A stretch of DNA of 64,000 nt, taken from an uncultured Saprospiraceae bacterium. Its GTDB lineage: Bacteria > Bacteroidota > Bacteroidia > Chitinophagales > Saprospiraceae. A model generated the notes under the pieces. The model did no database searches and was not told where the DNA came from. It saw nothing but the letters and a program-made list of their open reading frames with translations. The DNA is taken from contig CALJOK010000059.1 of assembly GCA_937981555.1 (NCBI GenBank), forward strand, positions 1-64,000. The letters are read 5' to 3'. The translations under genes were made by a program, and so were the position numbers. Positions within the stretch are counted from its first letter, which is position 1. The number at the start of each line of letters is the position of its first letter. This document shows, one piece after another, positions 46,788 through 55,243 of the stretch.

Positions 46788-48353
46788 ATGGCGGATAAAG
46801 CAAAATTCATAGAAGACATTAATAACGGTTACACTTTCAAAGGAAGCTCAATCACCCTTGGTGGAGCAATGATTGATAAAGAGTGTCAAACTAATTCTTT
46901 GGTAAAAATTCCAATGAAGATGATGAACCGTCACGGTCTCATCGCAGGGGCAACTGGTTCTGGAAAAACGAAAACTTTGCAAATACTTGCAGAGCAACTT
47001 TCTGCCAATAGTGTCCCAGTTTTATTAATGGATATCAAAGGTGATTTGAGTGGAATAGCAGCAGAAAGTGGAGGTCATCCAAAGATTGATGAACGACATG
47101 AAAAGATTGGGATTCCATTTGAAGCGGGAACAAGTCCTGTGGAATTTTTGACCTTGTCAGATGAAAAGGGAGCAAGATTGAGAGCAACGGTTACGGAATT
47201 TGGGCCTGTTCTTTTTTCTAAAATATTAGACTTAACAGATACTCAATCAGGAATTGTGGCAGTTGCCTTTAAGTATTGTGATGATAAAAGTTATCCATTG
47301 TTAGATTTAAAAGATTTTAGAAAAGTGTTGCAATGGATGACAGGAGAAGGAAAAGATGATGTGCAAAGCGAGTACGGAAGAATGTCAACTGCTTCGACTG
47401 GAGCGATCATTCGAAAGATTGTAGAGTTGGAACAACAAGGAGCTGACGTTTTCTTTGGAGAGCGATCTTTTGATGTGGATGATTTGACTCGATTGGATGA
47501 AAATGGAAAAGGGATGGTTTCGATTTTGCGATTGACAGATATTCAAGATAAGCCAAAATTGTTTTCGACTTTTATGTTGCAAATGTTGGCAGAGGTGTAT
47601 GCTTCGTTTCCAGAGGAAGGAGATATGGAGCAACCTAAGTTGGTAATCTTTATTGATGAAGCACATTTAGTTTTCCAAAATGCATCGAAAGCTTTGCTCG
47701 AACAAATTGAAGCTATTGTAAAATTAATTCGATCAAAAGGAGTTGGACTTTTCTTTGTTACTCAAAATCCAACGGATATTCCAGACGCTGTTTTAGGACA
47801 GTTGGGAATGAAAATACAGCATGCACTTCGGGCATTTACTGCCAAGGATCGGAAGGCTATCAAATTATCTGCGCAGAATTATCCTGATTCAGATTATTAT
47901 GATGTAGAAGAACTGTTGACCGAACTAGGGATAGGGGAGGCGTTGGTAACTGTTTTAAATGAAAAAGGTATTCCGACACCACTTGCGCACACATTGTTGC
48001 GAGCGCCACAATCAAGAATGGATGTTTTGGCAGATAAAGAAATCAATGCGATTATTAAAAAGTCTGTCATTATGAATAAGTATAATGAGGAGGTAGATCG
48101 AGAAAGTGCTTACGAGATTTTAAATGAAAAGATTGAATTGTCGCAGGAAAAAGAACATCAAGCTGAGTTGAAAAAACAGCAAGACAAGGCTGCTAGAACG
48201 ACCACTCGATCTCGACGGAAAGAGAAAAGTGTGATTGAAAAAGTAACGAGTAGTTCTGCTGGAAAAACTATTATTCGAGAAGTAACGCGTGGATTATTAG
48301 GTGCACTTGGCATTCGAACATCTAGAAGAAGAAGTAAGAATAGTTGGTTTTAA
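46788..48353 (+). CDS. HerA-like / DUF853 ATPase
   Basis: 521 aa. Walker A is GATGSGKT (54-61), Walker B is in LVIFIDEAHLVF (about 285-296), and the arginine-finger region is near GLFFVTQNPTDIPDAVLGQL. The C-terminal 60 residues are basic and coiled-coil-like (ELKKQQDKAARTTTRSRR). Members of DUF853 (E. coli YjgR type) are P-loop NTPases of the HerA/FtsK superfamily with unknown function. A NurA partner is not adjacent, so a DNA end-resection role is not supported. It is the last gene of its unit, with a terminator at 48374. Confidence 0.88.
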   Translation: MADKAKFIEDINNGYTFKGSSITLGGAMIDKECQTNSLVKIPMKMMNRHGLIAGATGSGKTKTLQILAEQLSANSVPVLLMDIKGDLSGIAAESGGHPKIDERHEKIGIPFEAGTSPVEFLTLSDEKGARLRATVTEFGPVLFSKILDLTDTQSGIVAVAFKYCDDKSYPLLDLKDFRKVLQWMTGEGKDDVQSEYGRMSTASTGAIIRKIVELEQQGADVFFGERSFDVDDLTRLDENGKGMVSILRLTDIQDKPKLFSTFMLQMLAEVYASFPEEGDMEQPKLVIFIDEAHLVFQNASKALLEQIEAIVKLIRSKGVGLFFVTQNPTDIPDAVLGQLGMKIQHALRAFTAKDRKAIKLSAQNYPDSDYYDVEELLTELGIGEALVTVLNEKGIPTPLAHTLLRAPQSRMDVLADKEINAIIKKSVIMNKYNEEVDRESAYEILNEKIELSQEKEHQAELKKQQDKAARTTTRSRRKEKSVIEKVTSSSAGKTIIREVTRGLLGALGIRTSRRRSKNSWF

Positions 48354-48373
48354 TCTAAATGAAATTTTAATTC

Positions 48374-48414
48374 AAAAAAGGCTGTCAACGCTCTAAGCGC
48401 TAACAGCCTTTTTT
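48374..48414. terminator. Terminator between convergent genes
   Basis: A 12-bp stem (AAAAAAGGCTGT at 48374-48385 with 48403-48414) plus an inner GCGCT pairing, with T runs. It serves the HerA-like gene and the convergent thioredoxin gene ending at 48433. Confidence 0.8.
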
Positions 48415-48432
48415 CATTTTAAAAGAAAAGTT

Positions 48433-49044
48433 TTAATTTTTTCCTTGCAAACCTAACTGAGTTTTATTCTCTTTTTTTACATTTAGTTTGGCCCGTTTTT
48501 TCATAGGGACATAACTTTTTTCATATCGAGTCCAAGGTGTTTTTTTATGATTATTCTCTGCAAAGTAAGTTACGATTACCTCCATTTTCTTAGCATCCAA
48601 ATATCCTGGAATTGGTTGAATTAAAGATAAATCGTCATTTAAAAAAACTATAGTAGGATAAGATAAGCGACCTTTTAAGAGATCAGCAGCAAGTTGATTG
48701 TAGCCACGTTTACCACTTTTTATATATTTATATTTGTTTCCATCGAGTGTGATGGTTTCTTTGTTTTCAGCATCAAACTTTACAGCGTAGAAATTCTCAT
48801 TGATATATTTGATAATTTCTTTGTCTTTAAAAGTAGTCTTATCCATCTTTTTGCAATAGCCACACCAATCAGTAAACACATCGACAAAGACTTTTTTCTT
48901 TTCGGTTTTCAATGCAACTTCGACTTCACTCCAAGTCATCCAATTGATTTCACTACTACTTTTTTTATCTACTTGTCCGAAAGAAATAGTGCCACTCCAA
49001 AAAGTTGCGATGACAAGTAAAATAGGAATTAGTTTATTTTTCAT
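48433..49044 (-). CDS. Secreted thioredoxin-fold protein
   Basis: The start at 49044 gives signal peptide MKNKLIPILLVIATFWSGTISFGQ. An upstream ATG at 49098 has no signal and is rejected. 203 aa. The thioredoxin domain has FVDVFTDWCGYCKKMD with the redox pair Cys61 and Cys64, and a cis-Pro region near YPTIVFLND. DUF255/Thioredoxin_7-type proteins of this length are periplasmic disulfide or redox proteins. Upstream promoter elements are good (49100-49132). Confidence 0.88.
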   Translation of the reverse strand: MKNKLIPILLVIATFWSGTISFGQVDKKSSSEINWMTWSEVEVALKTEKKKVFVDVFTDWCGYCKKMDKTTFKDKEIIKYINENFYAVKFDAENKETITLDGNKYKYIKSGKRGYNQLAADLLKGRLSYPTIVFLNDDLSLIQPIPGYLDAKKMEVIVTYFAENNHKKTPWTRYEKSYVPMKKRAKLNVKKENKTQLGLQGKN

Positions 49045-49099
49045 TATAAAAAGGATTAGTATGTTTTTAGGATCGATAATTCTACCGATTCTTACCAAG

Positions 49100-49132
49100 C
49101 AAAAATAACAAACTCATAACCACAATTACAAA
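49100..49132 (-). promoter_or_regulatory. Promoter of the thioredoxin gene
   Basis: Reading the minus strand, TTTG (49132-49129), a 21-base spacer, then TATTTTTG (49107-49100). Both boxes fit the Bacteroidota consensus. The leader to the ATG at 49044 is about 50 bases. Confidence 0.6.
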
Positions 49133-49310
49133 CCTTTGAGCATCTGAGGTAGTGACTTTAAAATAAGTTTAACTAAACTTAAGACTTGGATGAAGTTTTG
49201 CTGACAAAACTCCCTACATATTAAGATTCAAAAAATATTCCGTAATCATTAATTACAATCTTTCAGACGAAGATAAACAGTAAAGTCTCTTTATAATATG
49301 TTAAAAAATA

Positions 49311-49347
49311 AAAAAGTGATTGCCTAAGGTTAGACAATCACTTTTTT
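49311..49347 (-). terminator. Terminator-like hairpin downstream of the PD40 gene
   Basis: AAAAAGTGATTG pairs with CAATCACTTTTT around a 12-base loop, with T runs on both strands. It lies beyond the palindromic element after the stop at 49479. Confidence 0.65.
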
Positions 49348-49351
49348 ATGA

Positions 49352-49474
49352 TACGTGGTGGACTGCTTCAGCAGACCTAAAAAAGGAAGAGAGGAGTGAT
49401 ATTTCTCAATTAATAATTTTTAGAAAAAATCGCTGCGCTCATTTTTCAGGTCTGCTGAAGCAGACCGCTACGTG
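49352..49474. repeat. Palindromic intergenic element, copy 2
   Basis: About 123 bases. The left end TACGTGGTGGACTGCTTCAG... and the right end, read on the other strand, ACGTAGCGGTCTGCTTCAGC..., are inverted copies. Each arm is itself a small palindrome (CTGCTTCAGCAG). It differs from copy 1 at 32326 in the middle but shares arms and a GCGC-containing core, and again lies next to a stop codon (49479). Confidence 0.85.
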
Positions 49475-49478
49475 TTAT

Positions 49479-50663
49479 TTACTCTACCCAATCTGCAATA
49501 AAAACATTCGTATCACTTCCTCCACCATTATTTCGATTTGATGAGAAAACCAATTTTTTTCCATCAGGTGAAAACATTGGGAAAGCGTCAAAAACAAGAT
49601 CATGCGTAATTTGCTCTAACCCAGTTCCATCTAAATTCATCATGTACAAATTAAATCGTGGACGACCTTTTCCAGCATTTTTATGGTTAGATGCAAAAAT
49701 TACTTTTTCGCCTGAAGGATGGAAGAACGGCGCCCAGTTTGCTCCACCTAAATCAGTTATTTTTTTCAAATCAGAACCATCGACATTACACACATATAAT
49801 TCCATATTGGTAGGCTGAACCAAATCCTTTTTTAAGAAATCTTTATAAGTTTTTTGATCTTCTGCAGATTCAGGACGAGAAGCTCGGAACAATAATTTTT
49901 TGCTATCAGGTGAAAAGAACGCGCCACCATCGTAACCCAAACCTTTAGTTACTTGCTTTTGATTAGAACCATCAATATTCATTGTCCACAATTCCAAATC
50001 ACCTGTTCGAGTAGAAGTAAAAACAATCGTTTTTCCATCAGGCGAAATCGTAGGCTCTGCATCATAACCAGGAGAGTTGGTCAATTGCTTTTTGATGTTG
50101 CCATCCAAGTCTGCTACGAAAATATCGAAATCAGAAAAGATTCCCCAAACATATTTTCCATTCACTTGTCTTGGAGAATTTGGGCAAGCCTCATTTCCAA
50201 GGTGAGTCGAAGAATAAATAATTTCTTGATTACCCGGCATAAAGTAGGAACAAGTTGTTCGACCTTTACCAGTACTAATCAATTTTGGCATATCACCTTC
50301 GTAACCTGAAATTGGCATCACATAAATCTGGTCACATTCTACGCCCCATTTTGGATTGGTTGCTTGGAAAACCAAATTTTTATTATCAAAGCTAAAGTAG
50401 GCTTCAGCATTGTCTCCACCGAAAGTTAACTGCTTCAAGTTAGCAATATGCGTTTCTCCAGGGAATAAAAGTGTGGTAGAATCCATTGCACTTTTTGGTG
50501 CTGCGCCATGATCATGACCATGTCCTGCATGATCACCAGAACCATGATCGTGACCATGGGCTTCTGTTTTTTTATCATCAGTTTTAGTTTCTGTGGCAGT
50601 TGAGTTTTCGCAACTCCAAACTCCAACTAAAAGGAGTAATGAAAACAATAATTTAAAATTCAT
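49479..50663 (-). CDS. PD40/TolB-like beta-propeller lipoprotein with His-rich linker
   Basis: 394 aa. The lipoprotein signal is MNFKLLFSLLLLVGVWSC with the acylated Cys18. Residues 30-55 are His/Asp/Gly-rich (HGHDHGSGDHAGHGHDHGA), suggesting metal binding. The rest is a six-bladed PD40 propeller with the repeat DAEPTISPDGKTIVFTSTRTG and DAFPMFSPDGKKLVFSSNRN. This resembles TolB's C-terminal propeller without the TolB N-terminal domain. It is the only gene in its unit with its own promoter. Confidence 0.85.
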   Translation of the reverse strand: MNFKLLFSLLLLVGVWSCENSTATETKTDDKKTEAHGHDHGSGDHAGHGHDHGAAPKSAMDSTTLLFPGETHIANLKQLTFGGDNAEAYFSFDNKNLVFQATNPKWGVECDQIYVMPISGYEGDMPKLISTGKGRTTCSYFMPGNQEIIYSSTHLGNEACPNSPRQVNGKYVWGIFSDFDIFVADLDGNIKKQLTNSPGYDAEPTISPDGKTIVFTSTRTGDLELWTMNIDGSNQKQVTKGLGYDGGAFFSPDSKKLLFRASRPESAEDQKTYKDFLKKDLVQPTNMELYVCNVDGSDLKKITDLGGANWAPFFHPSGEKVIFASNHKNAGKGRPRFNLYMMNLDGTGLEQITHDLVFDAFPMFSPDGKKLVFSSNRNNGGGSDTNVFIADWVE

Positions 50664-50741
50664 AATTCAGTTATTTTGTTTTTTTTAATGTAGGTGTTAG
50701 TAAAAAGGTGATAATATAAATTTCCCTAACTACTCATTCTG

Positions 50742-50775
50742 CAAAAATATGATAATTGCTTAATGCATCATTCAA
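50742..50775 (-). promoter_or_regulatory. Promoter of the PD40 gene
   Basis: On the minus strand TTG (50775-50773), a 23-base spacer and TATTTTTG (50749-50742). It overlaps the upstream part of the divergent 50826 gene, so the two may compete for this site. Confidence 0.5.
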
Positions 50776-50825
50776 TTAATTGTCATTTTATTCCGTTTTT
50801 TGCAAAAATATTAAAACACACTAAT

Positions 50826-52439
50826 ATGTATAAAACAGCTTTTTTATTCTTTTTCTCCATTTTATTTTTCGCTTGTGGAGGCGAAGGAGAGAATAACTCT
50901 TCGAATGTCGAACGAAAAGTTTTTCATTATATCCAACATCGAAGTGTCACTTCACTTGATCCTGCCTTTGCCAAAAGTCAAGCGAACATTTGGGCGATCG
51001 ATCACTTGTACAATGGTTTAGTTCAATTAGATGATGGTTTAAATATTCAACCAAGTATTGCTAAAAGTTGGACGATTTCTGAAGATGGATTGACGTATAC
51101 TTTTAATTTGAGAGATGATGTTTTCTTTCATGATAATGAAGTTTTTCCTAATAAAAAAGGACGGAAAGTTGTTGCCGAAGATTTCGTTTTTAGTTTTGAA
51201 AGAGTTTGGAAAGGTTCGATTAATTCACCTGGTGGTTGGATTTTTAATGGAAGAGTTGCTGAAGAGAATCCTTTTCAAGTAGTTGATAATCAGACTTTTG
51301 TGGTGAAGTTGGCGAAGCCCTTTCGGCCGATGTTAGGAATTTTGACCATGCAATATTGTTCGGTAGTCCCGAAGGAAGCGGTGGAAAAGTATGGAACAGA
51401 TTTTCGAAAAAATCCAGTTGGTACTGGTCCTTTTAAATTTAAAAGATGGTTGGAGAATCAGTCGTTATTTTTGACAAAAAATATAAATTATTTCGAAAAA
51501 GAAAATGGTCAAGCGTTACCATATTTGGATGGAGTACGAGTTTCGTTTGTCGGAGATCGGAAGACCGCTTACTTAGAATTGATTGCTGGAAAAACAGATT
51601 TTATGTCAGGCTTGGAATCTTCTTTTGTCAATGAATTACTTTCGTCAGAAGGAGAATTATTGTCGAAGCAAGCAGAGAAATTGACGTTTTTAAAATCACC
51701 ATTTTTGAATTCTGAATATTTAGGAATGCGATTTAATGGAGAAGCAAATAATCCATTGACCAATAAAAAAATCCGTCAAGCGCTTAATTATGGTTTTGAT
51801 CGAGAAAAAATGTTACGAACGATGCGGAACAAAGTTGGAAAACCAGCCAACTCAGGTTTTACTCCAATCGGTCTTCCTTCATTTTCTGCGGATAAAGCAA
51901 AAGGGTATAATTTTAATCCAGACAAGGCGAGACAATTATTATCAGAAGCAGGTTTTCCAAATGGAAAAAATTTGCCGACCATCGAACTTTTATCCACGAA
52001 AGATTACGAAGACTTGTGTACTTTTATCGCTCGACAATGGGAAGATATTGGGGTAAAAGTGCAAATAGAATTAGAAGAGTCAGCTACCCTTCGTGAAAAG
52101 ATGAAGAATGGGCAAGCACCATTTTTTAGAGGAAGTTGGATTGCAGATTATCCAGATGCGGAAAGCTTCTTAACTGTTTTTTATGGAAAAAACCCTGCGC
52201 CTCCAAATTATACACAATTTAAAAATGCGAAATTTGATGCGCTTTACGAAAAAGCGTTAAACGAAAATGATGATGTGAAACGTTATGATTTGTATCAGCA
52301 AATGGATAATATTTTGATCGAAGAAGCGCCTGTTGTTTTTCTTTTTTATGATGAGACAGCTTGGTTTGTGAAAAAAGGGATAACTGGTTTGAGCAAAAAC
52401 GCGATTAATTTGTTGTCATTAAAAAGAGTTAAAAAGTAA
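50826..52439 (+). CDS. ABC transporter substrate-binding lipoprotein, family 5 (peptide/nickel)
   Basis: The start at 50826 gives MYKTAFLFFFSILFFACGG, lipobox Cys17. An ATG 63 bases upstream is less likely. 537 aa. The family-5 pattern is clear: VTSLDPAFAKSQANIWAIDH, LTYTFNLRDDVFFHD, then ENPFQVVDNQTFVVKLA, NPVGTGPFKFKRW and later IRQALNYGFDREKM. The protein binds oligopeptides or similar ligands. No permease or ATPase genes lie next to it, so it is an orphan binding protein. The next gene begins 8 bases later and may share its transcript. Confidence 0.88.
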   Translation: MYKTAFLFFFSILFFACGGEGENNSSNVERKVFHYIQHRSVTSLDPAFAKSQANIWAIDHLYNGLVQLDDGLNIQPSIAKSWTISEDGLTYTFNLRDDVFFHDNEVFPNKKGRKVVAEDFVFSFERVWKGSINSPGGWIFNGRVAEENPFQVVDNQTFVVKLAKPFRPMLGILTMQYCSVVPKEAVEKYGTDFRKNPVGTGPFKFKRWLENQSLFLTKNINYFEKENGQALPYLDGVRVSFVGDRKTAYLELIAGKTDFMSGLESSFVNELLSSEGELLSKQAEKLTFLKSPFLNSEYLGMRFNGEANNPLTNKKIRQALNYGFDREKMLRTMRNKVGKPANSGFTPIGLPSFSADKAKGYNFNPDKARQLLSEAGFPNGKNLPTIELLSTKDYEDLCTFIARQWEDIGVKVQIELEESATLREKMKNGQAPFFRGSWIADYPDAESFLTVFYGKNPAPPNYTQFKNAKFDALYEKALNENDDVKRYDLYQQMDNILIEEAPVVFLFYDETAWFVKKGITGLSKNAINLLSLKRVKK

Positions 52440-52446
52440 ATTGAAA

Positions 52447-52887
52447 ATGAGTTTTGATGTTCACGTTCCATGTAATTGCAAAGAGAAAGGATTAATGAAT
52501 GTTCCTCCTTTTATGGATAAATTGGATGTTTATATGGGAGAATTCAAAGTTAGAAATAAGTTTTCAGGTGATAAAAGTTTAAAAACGAAATTTTCAACTT
52601 GGAAATTTTGTGAACATGATGGTCTAGCGATTTCATTTTCAATGTCAGGGATTTATGGTTTTAAAAAGACACTTGATGAAAAGTACAAAGGTAAATTTCC
52701 TGATTTTAGAACATTTTTACCAGAATGTAATCATTGGTTCACAACCGAGTATTCTAAAGAAAAAGCAATTTCAGAAATAGAAGAATTTAATAAACAGGAA
52801 AATCAAAAATTTGAATACCGATTAAACCAATTTATTGCTTTGTTAAAAAAAGCAATTGAGATGGGAGAAGAAATTTATTGGACTTAA
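52447..52887 (+). CDS. Hypothetical protein, 146 aa, CNC motif
   Basis: The ATG at 52447 is preferred over the TTG at 52441. MSFDVHVPCNCKEKGLMNVP matches a pattern I recall from other Bacteroidota orphans (CNC...KEG...PP, then a W..CEHD motif near 55). No domain or signal is recognised. It lies 8 bases after the binding protein and 10 bases before lipB, so all three could be one operon. A role for the cysteines as a metal site is only inference. Confidence 0.6.
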   Translation: MSFDVHVPCNCKEKGLMNVPPFMDKLDVYMGEFKVRNKFSGDKSLKTKFSTWKFCEHDGLAISFSMSGIYGFKKTLDEKYKGKFPDFRTFLPECNHWFTTEYSKEKAISEIEEFNKQENQKFEYRLNQFIALLKKAIEMGEEIYWT

Positions 52888-52896
52888 TTAATATAA

Positions 52897-53610
52897 ATGC
52901 CAAACGTAATATTCAAAGACATCGGCGAAATGCCCTATCAAAAAGCTTGGGACTTTCAAACTCAACTTCACAACGAAGTCAAAGAGGCTAAAATCGTTCG
53001 TCGAGAATGGTCAGAGGAAGACAAGGCCAATGCGGACAAAAAGAACTATTTAGTTTTTTGCTCACACCCCGCAGTTTATACTTTAGGGAAAAGCGGGAAG
53101 ATGGATCATTTACTTTTGAATGAAAAACAACTCGAAGAAAAAGAAATAGAATTTTTTAAAATCAATAGAGGAGGAGACATTACTTTTCATGGACCAGGGC
53201 AAATAGTTGGTTATCCAATTTTTGATATGGATGAGTTTTTTACAGACATTCATAAATATGTTCGATTTTTGGAAGAAGCAATTATTCGAACCTTGAAAGA
53301 TTTCGGAGTTGAGGCTGGACGAGAAGAAGGCTTCACGGGAGTATGGTTAGCTGCAACTAATTTGCAACCAAAACGTAAAATTTGTGCCATCGGAGTTCAC
53401 TTGAGTCGATGGGTAACGATGCATGGTTTTGCCTTTAATGTGAATACCGATTTAGATTATTTTAACTATATTGTTCCATGTGGAATAGACGATTCCGATA
53501 AAGCGGTAACGAGTCTTTCTGCTGAAATTGGCAAGAAGGTTGATTTAAATAAAGTTAAAATATGTTTGAAAAAACATTTTGCTGAATTATTTGAATTTGA
53601 ATATGTTTGA
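52897..53610 (+). CDS. lipB: Lipoyl(octanoyl) transferase LipB
   Basis: 237 aa, somewhat long because of a charged N-terminal segment (VKEAKIVRREWSEEDKANAD). The family motifs are RGGDITFHGPGQIVGYPIFD, Lys161 in PKRKICAIGVHLSRWV and catalytic Cys195 in NYIVPCGIDD. The enzyme transfers octanoate from acyl carrier protein to lipoyl domains of 2-oxo acid dehydrogenases, in the cytoplasm. LipA is not nearby. Confidence 0.95.
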   Translation: MPNVIFKDIGEMPYQKAWDFQTQLHNEVKEAKIVRREWSEEDKANADKKNYLVFCSHPAVYTLGKSGKMDHLLLNEKQLEEKEIEFFKINRGGDITFHGPGQIVGYPIFDMDEFFTDIHKYVRFLEEAIIRTLKDFGVEAGREEGFTGVWLAATNLQPKRKICAIGVHLSRWVTMHGFAFNVNTDLDYFNYIVPCGIDDSDKAVTSLSAEIGKKVDLNKVKICLKKHFAELFEFEYV

Positions 53611-53712
53611 TTTTTTGTAAATACATTGTTAAGTTAATAAAATCAAGCATTTTTTTTTAAATAGAAAAAACCGAAGATAGTGGCCTACGCTAAAAAAATG
53701 TATTAAAAGTTT

Positions 53713-54126
53713 ATGAAAAAAGATATTCCACAGCACAAAGTTGAAGATTTAGCGATTGCAATTGTACCTCGTGAAGAAGTTATCATTAACCCAGAAGAAG
53801 ATTTATGGGACACTTATATCATCAATTTGAAAGATGAAAAAATTAAAAGTGTTTTGATTGCTTCTCATGGTTATGGAGAGATCGAAGGCGAAGAAATGAA
53901 GACCACAACGTTGCGACATTTTTTTGAAGAAATCGGGCCTTTAGGGATTTTGAAAATTGAACCGATTCAACGAAAATTATTTGACTTGACCAACGAGTAT
54001 TGGGTCAGCTTTAATTTCGATGGCTATATGTATGATAAAAAGTATGTATTTGTTAAAGGAAGTATTGCTGAATACAATTTCACTTTGATTCCATTTATCA
54101 ATAAAAGAGGAGTGATGATTCGATAA
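53713..54126 (+). CDS. Conserved Bacteroidota protein, 137 aa, function unknown
   Basis: A small alpha/beta cytoplasmic protein: VEDLAIAIVPREEVIINPEE, then SVLIASHGYGEIEGEEMKTT, then FFEEIGPLGILKIEPIQRK. As I recall, relatives of this family are sometimes mis-annotated as a phenylalanyl-tRNA synthetase subunit because of genome context. It has no tRNA-synthetase motif here. It ends in a terminator at 54132. Confidence 0.7.
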   Translation: MKKDIPQHKVEDLAIAIVPREEVIINPEEDLWDTYIINLKDEKIKSVLIASHGYGEIEGEEMKTTTLRHFFEEIGPLGILKIEPIQRKLFDLTNEYWVSFNFDGYMYDKKYVFVKGSIAEYNFTLIPFINKRGVMIR

Positions 54127-54131
54127 AAAAG

Positions 54132-54162
54132 GACCTTCCAAAATTTTTAATTTTGGAAGGTC
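54132..54162 (+). terminator. Terminator after the 137-aa gene
   Basis: A perfect 14-bp stem (54132-54145 with 54149-54162) and 3-base loop, six bases after the stop. Confidence 0.75.
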
Positions 54163-54199
54163 TTAGCTTTTATTATAAGACAATTAAATCCCGTGAGCT

Positions 54200-55186
54200 A
54201 TGAAAGTGAATTTTACATTTGTATTTATATTGTTACAAGTTTTTGCTTTCAGCCAAGTAGATACCACTCCTTCTGTAAATGACTCGATTACTTTAGACTC
54301 ATTTCAACTAGCCTTTCAAGAACTTTCAGAAATCATTGCTTTAGATTCTACCGATGCGAATGCCTACATGGAACGCGCTGATTTGATTAGTGGAGCGCAA
54401 GATGAAGCTTATTTTAAAAGCATATTTGGTAATGAGAAAATCTATAATCAAGCGATGGCTGATTATGATGAAGCTGTAAAATTAAGTCCATACAATTATA
54501 AACCTTACTTGAAAAGAGCGATTTTAAAAGATCGTTTTTTGCATTACAAAGAAGCCTTGGAGGATTACGAAGAGGCGTTGACTTACGCATATGTATTTGA
54601 TAATAAAATGAAAATTAGAATTCATCGAGCAAGGTTAAAAGCAAAATTAGGCGCTTACGATGTAGCGATAAAAGACTTGGAGAAAGCATTAATAGAGGAC
54701 AGAGAAAATTCCGCTCTATTGAATACTTTAGCATTAATTCATTTAGATATAGAAGATTTTGAGAAGGCCTTAAAATACCTGAATCGAAGTTTGGAATTTA
54801 ATCCAGAAGATCCATATACTTTTGCGAATATCGGTTATGTCGCACTCAATGCAGGCAAATACCAAAAGGCTATTAATATTTATGACGACCAAATTAAGAA
54901 AGAGGGAAATCATAGTTCCATGTTTAATAATCGAGGTTTCGCGAAATATAAATTAGGACAACATGAGGAAGCACTCGATGACATTAATCATGCTATCGAA
55001 TTAAATCCACTCAATTCTTTTGCTTTTAAAAACCGAGCGATAATAAATTTTGTGTTGGAAAAAAATGAAGCTGCTTGCGAGGATTTACAAGCGGCTAAAA
55101 AACTAGGTTACAGCACCGAGCATAATGACGAAGTAATAAAAATGCTTTTTGATAAATGCTTTGAAGTGAATCGAAAACCAAAATAA
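54200..55186 (+). CDS. Secreted TPR protein, 328 aa
   Basis: The signal peptide is MKVNFTFVFILLQVFAFSQ. At least six TPR units from about residue 45 (for example DENSALLNTLALIHLDIEDFEKAL style and YTFANIGYVALNAGKYQKA). No enzymatic motif. A periplasmic or outer-membrane protein-binding role is inferred. It is monocistronic and convergent with parB, with a terminator hairpin at 55199. Confidence 0.85.
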   Translation: MKVNFTFVFILLQVFAFSQVDTTPSVNDSITLDSFQLAFQELSEIIALDSTDANAYMERADLISGAQDEAYFKSIFGNEKIYNQAMADYDEAVKLSPYNYKPYLKRAILKDRFLHYKEALEDYEEALTYAYVFDNKMKIRIHRARLKAKLGAYDVAIKDLEKALIEDRENSALLNTLALIHLDIEDFEKALKYLNRSLEFNPEDPYTFANIGYVALNAGKYQKAINIYDDQIKKEGNHSSMFNNRGFAKYKLGQHEEALDDINHAIELNPLNSFAFKNRAIINFVLEKNEAACEDLQAAKKLGYSTEHNDEVIKMLFDKCFEVNRKPK

Positions 55187-55198
55187 TAATGCTTAATA

Positions 55199-55234
55199 GT
55201 GAATGGTTAATACGACAATGGATTAACCATTCAC
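55199..55234. terminator. Hairpin between the TPR gene and parB
   Basis: A 12-bp perfect stem (GTGAATGGTTAA with TTAACCATTCAC) around a 12-base loop, between convergent stops. No T run, so its terminator role is less certain. Confidence 0.5.
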
Positions 55235-55243
55235 CATTAAAAA

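Larger units (their letters stand above)
49045..49478. other. Intergenic region with hairpin and palindromic element
   Basis: About 430 bases between two minus-strand genes. It contains a promoter for the thioredoxin gene, a hairpin near 49311-49347 and the palindromic element copy at 49352-49474. No gene is visible. Confidence 0.5.
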
